Below, piece after piece: positions 6,036 through 8,999 of a stretch of DNA of 8,999 nt. A model generated the notes under the pieces. It had not been told where the DNA came from. It saw nothing but the letters and a program-made list of their open reading frames with translations, and did no database searches. The position numbers and the translations under genes are program-made. The stretch's first letter is position 1. The number at the start of each line of letters is the position of its first letter. Source of the DNA: Phycisphaerae bacterium (GTDB lineage Bacteria; Planctomycetota; Phycisphaerae; Sedimentisphaerales; Anaerobacaceae); contig JAUWBX010000044.1 in NCBI GenBank assembly GCA_030609625.1, positions 1-8,999 of the forward strand, read 5' to 3'.

Positions 6036-6075
6036 GTTCTCATTCTTCGCAGCAGCATTGCTACGAAGAAAGAAC
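6036..6075 (+). other. Long stem-loop just downstream of ilvC
   Basis: GTTC (6036-6039)/GAAC (6072-6075), TTCTTCG (6043-6049)/CGAAGAA (6064-6070) and AGCA (6051-6054)/TGCT (6059-6062) stack with small bulges into a 15-bp hairpin, starting 14 bp after the ilvC stop. Its place suggests a terminator or mRNA 3' stabiliser for ilvC. No T-run follows (CGTGAATCG), so it is not a clear intrinsic terminator. Confidence 0.45.
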
Positions 6076-6126
6076 CGTGAATCGTTATTCGAGGCATGAA
6101 GTACGAAAGGCCAAAGGAGAGATGTT

Positions 6127-7041
6127 ATGAGGCGGATAAAATCAAAGCAGGTTACGATTTCTGACTGCCGCTTCGCGGCGAAAAAAACAAAAATTGTAAG
6201 TCGTAAATCGACGGTTGCCATGCGCCTCTTCGCTGTTTTGCTTCTGGGCACTTTGCCGGGGGGCTGTTCTACCGTGTCCCCATGGGCCAAGGCTCGGCAG
6301 CTTTCCTATCAAGCTAAACTTTCGACTCCCTATGACCAGATAATGGTAAAGCAGAGCGTTATTCACGACGCAGTGCCTAAGATACAAAGGTTGAAAGATG
6401 AGCCTGGAGCCGGTTTTGCGGGAGATGAGCTGATTAGCCACAGCGAGAACGTTGTTGTCTCATTGGGACAAAGCAAGGACGGTTATCAGACATGGTTCAA
6501 TATGGTTACCTTCCAGGAAAACGAATTGAATGCAATACGAAAGTATTTCTTCATCGTAGATGACAAGGCCAGAAGTTTTCAGCTTCGGCCCAGTCGAGGC
6601 CTTAGATTTGACTGCGAAATGGTGTTGGAAAAAGAAATGCCTGCTGAGCCCGACACAACCGAAAATGCGAGGCGAATCGCAATACTGAGGAATGCCTTAG
6701 ACAATCTTCGCAAGGATATAGGTGAGCTTAGCGATAATACAAATGCAACCGGCCAGGAAAACGAAATGCTTGATATTTGCAGGATGCTCATCAACCAAAC
6801 ATTTGAGGTGATTTTGCGCAAGCTGGACAGCTCACCTGTGCTGGCAACGAGGTTGAGCCAGGCCGATGGTGTTGAGTTCGACCACATTAATTTCGACAAG
6901 GGCAAAATTCAAATGGTCATTGGGACCGATATTGTAAGGGTCAAAATCCGCTTAGGCGCGTTTACGCATATGATAGAAGTCAAAAGAAGCAAACCAAAAA
7001 AAGAGCGGGTCCGTAAGCCGAGTTCTGTATTCCGCCGGTAA
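6127..7041 (+). CDS. Probable lipoprotein or secreted protein of unknown function
   Basis: 304 residues from ATG 6127, with AGGAG (6115-6119) 7 nt upstream. An internal ATG at 6220 (Met32) begins a much better signal peptide, MRLFAVLLLGTLPGGCS, with a possible lipidated Cys47 (the box PGGC is imperfect). The first 31 residues are basic, and their DNA looks like an inserted palindrome plus heptads. The start is therefore uncertain: 273 residues if Met32 is used, though no good ribosome-binding site precedes it. The rest is soluble. Residues ~175-240 are helical, possibly coiled (RNALDNLRKDIGELSDN). The tail is very basic (KRSKPKKERVRKPSSVFRR). I recognise no family or catalytic motif. Its last 39 bp overlap the 3' end of rnpB on the other strand, so the basic tail may be a by-product of that overlap. 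Confidence 0.65.
   Translation: MRRIKSKQVTISDCRFAAKKTKIVSRKSTVAMRLFAVLLLGTLPGGCSTVSPWAKARQLSYQAKLSTPYDQIMVKQSVIHDAVPKIQRLKDEPGAGFAGDELISHSENVVVSLGQSKDGYQTWFNMVTFQENELNAIRKYFFIVDDKARSFQLRPSRGLRFDCEMVLEKEMPAEPDTTENARRIAILRNALDNLRKDIGELSDNTNATGQENEMLDICRMLINQTFEVILRKLDSSPVLATRLSQADGVEFDHINFDKGKIQMVIGTDIVRVKIRLGAFTHMIEVKRSKPKKERVRKPSSVFRR
6996..7002 (-). terminator. T-run at the 3' end of rnpB
   Basis: On the minus strand seven Ts directly follow the 3' strand of RNase P helix P1 (GACCCGCTC, ending at 7003). This U-run is the likely release or processing site for rnpB. The nearest local hairpin is P19 (7032-7047), so the hairpin part of an intrinsic terminator is not ideal. The same bases encode Lys-Pro-Lys-Lys in the convergent protein gene. 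Confidence 0.5.
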
Positions 7042-7504
7042 CGGCGGACGGCGACCATTTATCTTGACCAACTGTTGCCAGTTGGCTCTCCGGCACCTAT
7101 TGAGTTTGGGCTTACGCCCTAATAGTTGCTGGAAGCGACCTACCCGCCAGCAGAGTCCTCTAAAAGGACATCGGACTCACACTCGGGCCGAGTAGCCAGC
7201 TACTTGGTCTTGCAGGCGGTGGGGTTTACCCTGCCGGCGCCGTCACCGGCGCCGCGGTGCGCTCTTACCGTTCTGCTTCGCTCACTAAAGAGTAAGCTTC
7301 GCAGAATTCTCCGAAGCCCAAAGGGCGAAGGAGAACACCATTTCACCGTTGCCTGTGTTCCGGCAAGCCGAAATCATCGGCTGTGTATTTTCTGTGGCAC
7401 TTTCCCGCGGGTCGCCCCGGGTGGCTGTTAGCCACCACCGTGCCCTGTCCTGCTCGGACTTTCCTCCAGCTTTCATAAAAAGCCAGCGGTCGCCCGACCC
7501 ACTC
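7003..7504 (-). ncRNA. rnpB: RNase P RNA, bacterial class A, with expanded P12
   Basis: Catalytic RNA that removes 5' leaders from precursor tRNAs. Read on the minus strand, it has GAGGAAAGTCCG (7466-7455), ACAGAAAATACA followed by GCCGATGAT, GGTAAGAGCGCACCGC (7269-7254), GGTAAACCCCACC with GCAAGACC, P15 GCTGG/CCAGC (7151-7128) enclosing the GGT loop that binds tRNA CCA, P18 with a GCAA tetraloop, AGATAAATGGTCGCC, P19 (7047-7032) and ACAGAACTCGGCTTA (7028-7014). The ends are set by P1, GAGTGGGTC pairing fully with GACCCGCTC, and by P2, GGCGACC with GGTCGCC. At 502 nt it is longer than the usual ~350-420, mainly from two hairpins in P12 and an extra stem between P15 and P18. Open frames in this region on either strand are spurious. 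Its 3' end overlaps the convergent gene by 39 bp. Confidence 0.96.
7271..7335. repeat. Two abutting palindromic elements inside rnpB P12
   Basis: 7271-7306 reads TTCTGC-TTC-GCTCAC-loop-GTAAGC-TTC-GCAGAA. 7307-7335, with no gap, reads TTCTCC-GAA-GCCC-AAA-GGGC-GAA-GGAGAA. Both are self-complementary, share the design of a 6-bp outer stem, a 3x3 internal loop (TTC/TTC or GAA/GAA) and an inner stem, and begin TTCT and end AGAA. They lengthen P12, a peripheral helix tolerant of insertions. They look like two copies of a small palindromic repeat family. Confidence 0.7.
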
Positions 7505-7511
7505 TTTTCAA

Positions 7512-7553
7512 TTTATTATTTATTATTTACTATTGACCATTCTAACTACGAAC
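7512..7553. repeat. Degenerate heptad tandem repeat in the rnpB 5' leader
   Basis: TTTATTA, TTTATTA, TTTACTA, TTGACCA, TTCTAAC and TACGAAC run without gaps at a 7-bp period, decaying to the right. The array lies between the rnpB promoter and the mature rnpB 5' end, so it would be transcribed and then removed. It is the third short-period array in the window. Confidence 0.7.
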
Positions 7554-7554
7554 T

Positions 7555-7583
7555 ATTATAGCAAAAGTTTGTTTTGTTTTCAA
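7555..7583 (-). promoter_or_regulatory. rnpB promoter
   Basis: On the minus strand TTGAAA (7583-7578) and TATAAT (7560-7555) are 17 bp apart, and TGC directly before the -10 makes it an extended -10. Transcription would start near 7548, about 44 nt before the mature 5' end fixed by helix P1, so a heptad-rich leader would be trimmed off. A strong promoter suits a housekeeping RNA. Confidence 0.75.
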
Positions 7584-7669
7584 CGGGTAATCGTGTAAAA
7601 TATCAAGAGAACTGTTAAACTTGAGCCGTTCCAGGGCCGTGATGGCACCTTGAGCTGTAGGAGTAGTTT

Positions 7670-7960
7670 ATGACTGTAAAACATCTTCTCCGCAAAAAGC
7701 GCGATGACATCCAGAACATTGCCGCCAGGCACGGCGTGTACAACGTTCGTGTCTTCGGTTCCGCAGCGCGCGGCGAAGCCGGACCGGAAAGCGATATTGA
7801 CCTGCTCGTCGAGGCAGGTCCAACCACAAGTTCGTGGTTTCCTGCTGGACTTATCCTGGACCTTGAAAAAATTCTTGGTCGCCGCGTCGAGATTGTGACA
7901 GAGAATGGACTTAATCCCTTTATTCGTGAATATGTGCTCCGTGAGGCTGTTCCACTATGA
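7670..7960 (+). CDS. mntA: MNT-family nucleotidyltransferase, antitoxin of a HEPN-MNT pair
   Basis: 96 residues, with AGGAG (7659-7663) 6 nt before ATG 7670. The minimal nucleotidyltransferase signature is clear: VRVFGSAARGEAGPESDIDLLVE at residues 26-48, with G30-S31 and metal ligands D42 and D44. The third acidic position is probably E74 in RRVEIVTE, where Asp is more usual. Family members AMPylate the partner HEPN toxin on a Tyr near its active site and so silence it. The gene overlaps the HEPN gene by 4 bp (ATGA), implying coupled translation in fixed ratio. Upstream, TAAAAT at 7596-7601 is a weak candidate -10. The gene is not part of the ilv operon and is transcribed away from rnpB. Confidence 0.92.
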   Translation: MTVKHLLRKKRDDIQNIAARHGVYNVRVFGSAARGEAGPESDIDLLVEAGPTTSSWFPAGLILDLEKILGRRVEIVTENGLNPFIREYVLREAVPL

Positions 7961-8304
7961 AAGACGATATTGCCTACGTGCGGCATATCCGAGAGTGTAT
8001 CCAGCGTATCGAGGAAAATGTAGCTGAGGGACGGGATTGTTTCATAGAGTCCCACGTACTTCAGGATGCTGTGCTAAGAAACCTTCAAACGATGTCTGAA
8101 TCGACCCAGCACCTTTCGGATGCCTTGAAAGCAGCACACCCTGAGATCGAGTGGGCACGTATCGCGGCATTTCGCAACGTGCTTGTTCACAATTATCTGG
8201 GTATTGATATAGACAGAGTCTGGGAGATTACTCAGCGTGATGTTCCTGAGCTAAAACGGGCCATCTTGACTATGCTCCAAGAGCGTGAAAACTACGATTC
8301 ATAA
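7957..8304 (+). CDS. hepT: HEPN-domain RNase toxin (HepT/DUF86 family)
   Basis: 115 residues, all-helical in character. The start ATG at 7957 overlaps the stop of the nucleotidyltransferase gene. The RNase signature RX4HXY is intact: R73-NVLV-H78-N-Y80, in FRNVLVHNYLGID. Arg and His are the catalytic pair of HEPN RNases, and the Tyr is the residue AMPylated by MNT partners in studied systems. Upstream, LQDAVLRNLQTMSES is typical of DUF86. The protein acts as a dimer that cleaves RNA, often tRNA, when freed from the antitoxin. The pair is probably a functional toxin-antitoxin or abortive-infection module. Confidence 0.93.
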   Translation: MKDDIAYVRHIRECIQRIEENVAEGRDCFIESHVLQDAVLRNLQTMSESTQHLSDALKAAHPEIEWARIAAFRNVLVHNYLGIDIDRVWEITQRDVPELKRAILTMLQERENYDS

Positions 8305-8308
8305 TGTA

Positions 8309-8382
8309 ACAGCCATGTGCGTAAAAATGGAAATATCAGAAGAAAAGGCCACGTTACTCTTGGCGTTTTTCATTATGGCTGT
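8309..8382. repeat. Inverted repeat flanking a 58-bp spacer (possible small element)
   Basis: ACAGCCAT (8309-8316) and ATGGCTGT (8375-8382) are exact inverted copies. The inner flanks are partly complementary (GCGTAAAAATG against CGTTTTTCAT). The arrangement could be the ends of a ~74-bp miniature element or a long weak stem after the HEPN gene. The rest of 8305-8474 holds only the ribosome-binding site of the next gene. Confidence 0.3.
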
Positions 8383-8474
8383 AGAGTATAGCATAAATAG
8401 TAGAATCTCTTCTGTTAATGTTAAGGACTTAATGCGGGTCCTATGAGAAACTGACTGACTGGAGAGTTAATATT

Positions 8475-8999
8475 ATGCGGACAACGAAGGAAGATCTACT
8501 TCTGGAGGAATTCAAGCAGGCCTAGGAGCATTATCGACACATTGAGAGGGGGCGCTCGTGGCTTACAGGGTTTCTGTATACGGTCGCGCTGGCTGCTGCA
8601 GGCACAGTAATGTTGCTATTCAAAGAATCTAATGTTTCCACAGATGCTTATTCCATAACCTTAGTTATCGCATTTCTGGTTGGCACCTTGGCTCTCGCTG
8701 TCCGTTTATGCCTTCAAAAATACACGTTGGTGCTTGCCCACTATGTGAGAGCATGGCGTGAGATACGGAGATGTATTTACAAACAAAACTTTGCCGAACT
8801 AAACAAGCACCTTGATGTCTATGAGAATTCGGCTGCTAAACGGTCCTTATTCAGCGAAACTAAGACGATAAACTTTATGGTATGGTCGGTGGCTGTGGTC
8901 GCCGGGTTTTATCTATCCGCCGGAGCCTTCCATGGGTGGTCTAATTTGGAGCCCACGGAATGTCAGCAACTCCTAGCGTTTGTGATGTTAGTGGCCCTT
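8475..8999 (+). pseudogene. Multi-pass membrane protein gene with in-frame TAG at codon 17, right end cut off
   Basis: ATG 8475 follows GGAGAG (8461-8466) at 8 nt. The frame reads MRTTKEDLLLEEFKQA, then TAG at 8523-8525, then stays open for 158 codons to the window edge. After the TAG, EHYRHIERGRSW leads into membrane helices at ~29-49, ~60-80 and ~133-152 (TAG counted as 17), and a fourth begins at the edge. Between helices 2 and 3 is a charged helical loop (KYTLVLAHYVRAWREIRR). The N-terminal helix continues naturally across the TAG, which would be Gln (CAG) by one change. No alternative start with a ribosome-binding site lies just after the TAG. It is a nonsense-mutated gene, a sequencing error or a readthrough gene. 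I do not recognise the family; such short membrane proteins are often found near defence genes. Confidence 0.6.

Noticed and set aside
7126..7561. Open frames on both strands in 7126-7561
   Set aside because: They lie inside or across rnpB; the conserved RNase P elements and P1/P2 pairing explain the region, and none has a credible ribosome-binding site.

Overview
The window looks like a piece of a bacterial chromosome, probably from a Planctomycetota/Phycisphaerae-type genome. That placement is an inference from the style of the intergenic DNA (degenerate 7-8 bp tandem repeats, GC-rich palindromes) and the protein sequences, not from a marker gene. It holds a core metabolic block, ilvB-ilvN-ilvC (acetolactate synthase large and small subunits, ketol-acid reductoisomerase), a structural RNA gene, and accessory genes on both flanks.

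Left flank (1-1762, minus strand). A 446-residue protein with one N-terminal membrane anchor and a glycine/asparagine 'GN...GRDI' segment is followed downstream by a second gene cut by the window edge. The start of that second gene carries an 'IIMPFSK' motif typical of TIR-like / nucleoside 2-deoxyribosyltransferase-like domains. These genes are more AT-rich than the ilv block and resemble a mobile conflict module; their function is not established. A 17-bp perfect palindrome overlaps the likely promoter of the second gene.

Centre (1763-6126). About 730 bp of intergenic DNA contains repeats, a textbook sigma70 promoter (TTGACA-N17-TATAAT) and a leader of roughly 310 nt with stem-loops and a possible Val-rich leader peptide before ilvB. 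ilvN follows after 26 bp. ilvC comes after a 260-bp gap with an 8-bp tandem repeat, its own candidate promoter and a structured leader. AHAS (IlvBN) makes acetolactate or acetohydroxybutyrate and KARI (IlvC) converts these to the dihydroxy acids of valine, isoleucine and leucine synthesis. The KARI cofactor loop is acidic and lacks the usual phosphate-binding Arg/Ser, so it is predicted to prefer NADH.

Right (6127-8999). An unrecognised probable lipoprotein gene converges on rnpB, the bacterial (class A) RNase P RNA, encoded on the minus strand at 7003-7504. The two genes overlap by 39 bp. The RNase P RNA is long because its P12 region carries two adjacent palindromic hairpins. Its promoter (TTGAAA-N17-TATAAT, extended -10) lies behind a heptad repeat. 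Next comes a HEPN-MNT toxin-antitoxin pair, the nucleotidyltransferase and the RX4HXY HEPN protein, with coupled ATGA start/stop. Last is a multi-pass membrane protein gene with an in-frame TAG at codon 17 that runs off the right edge.
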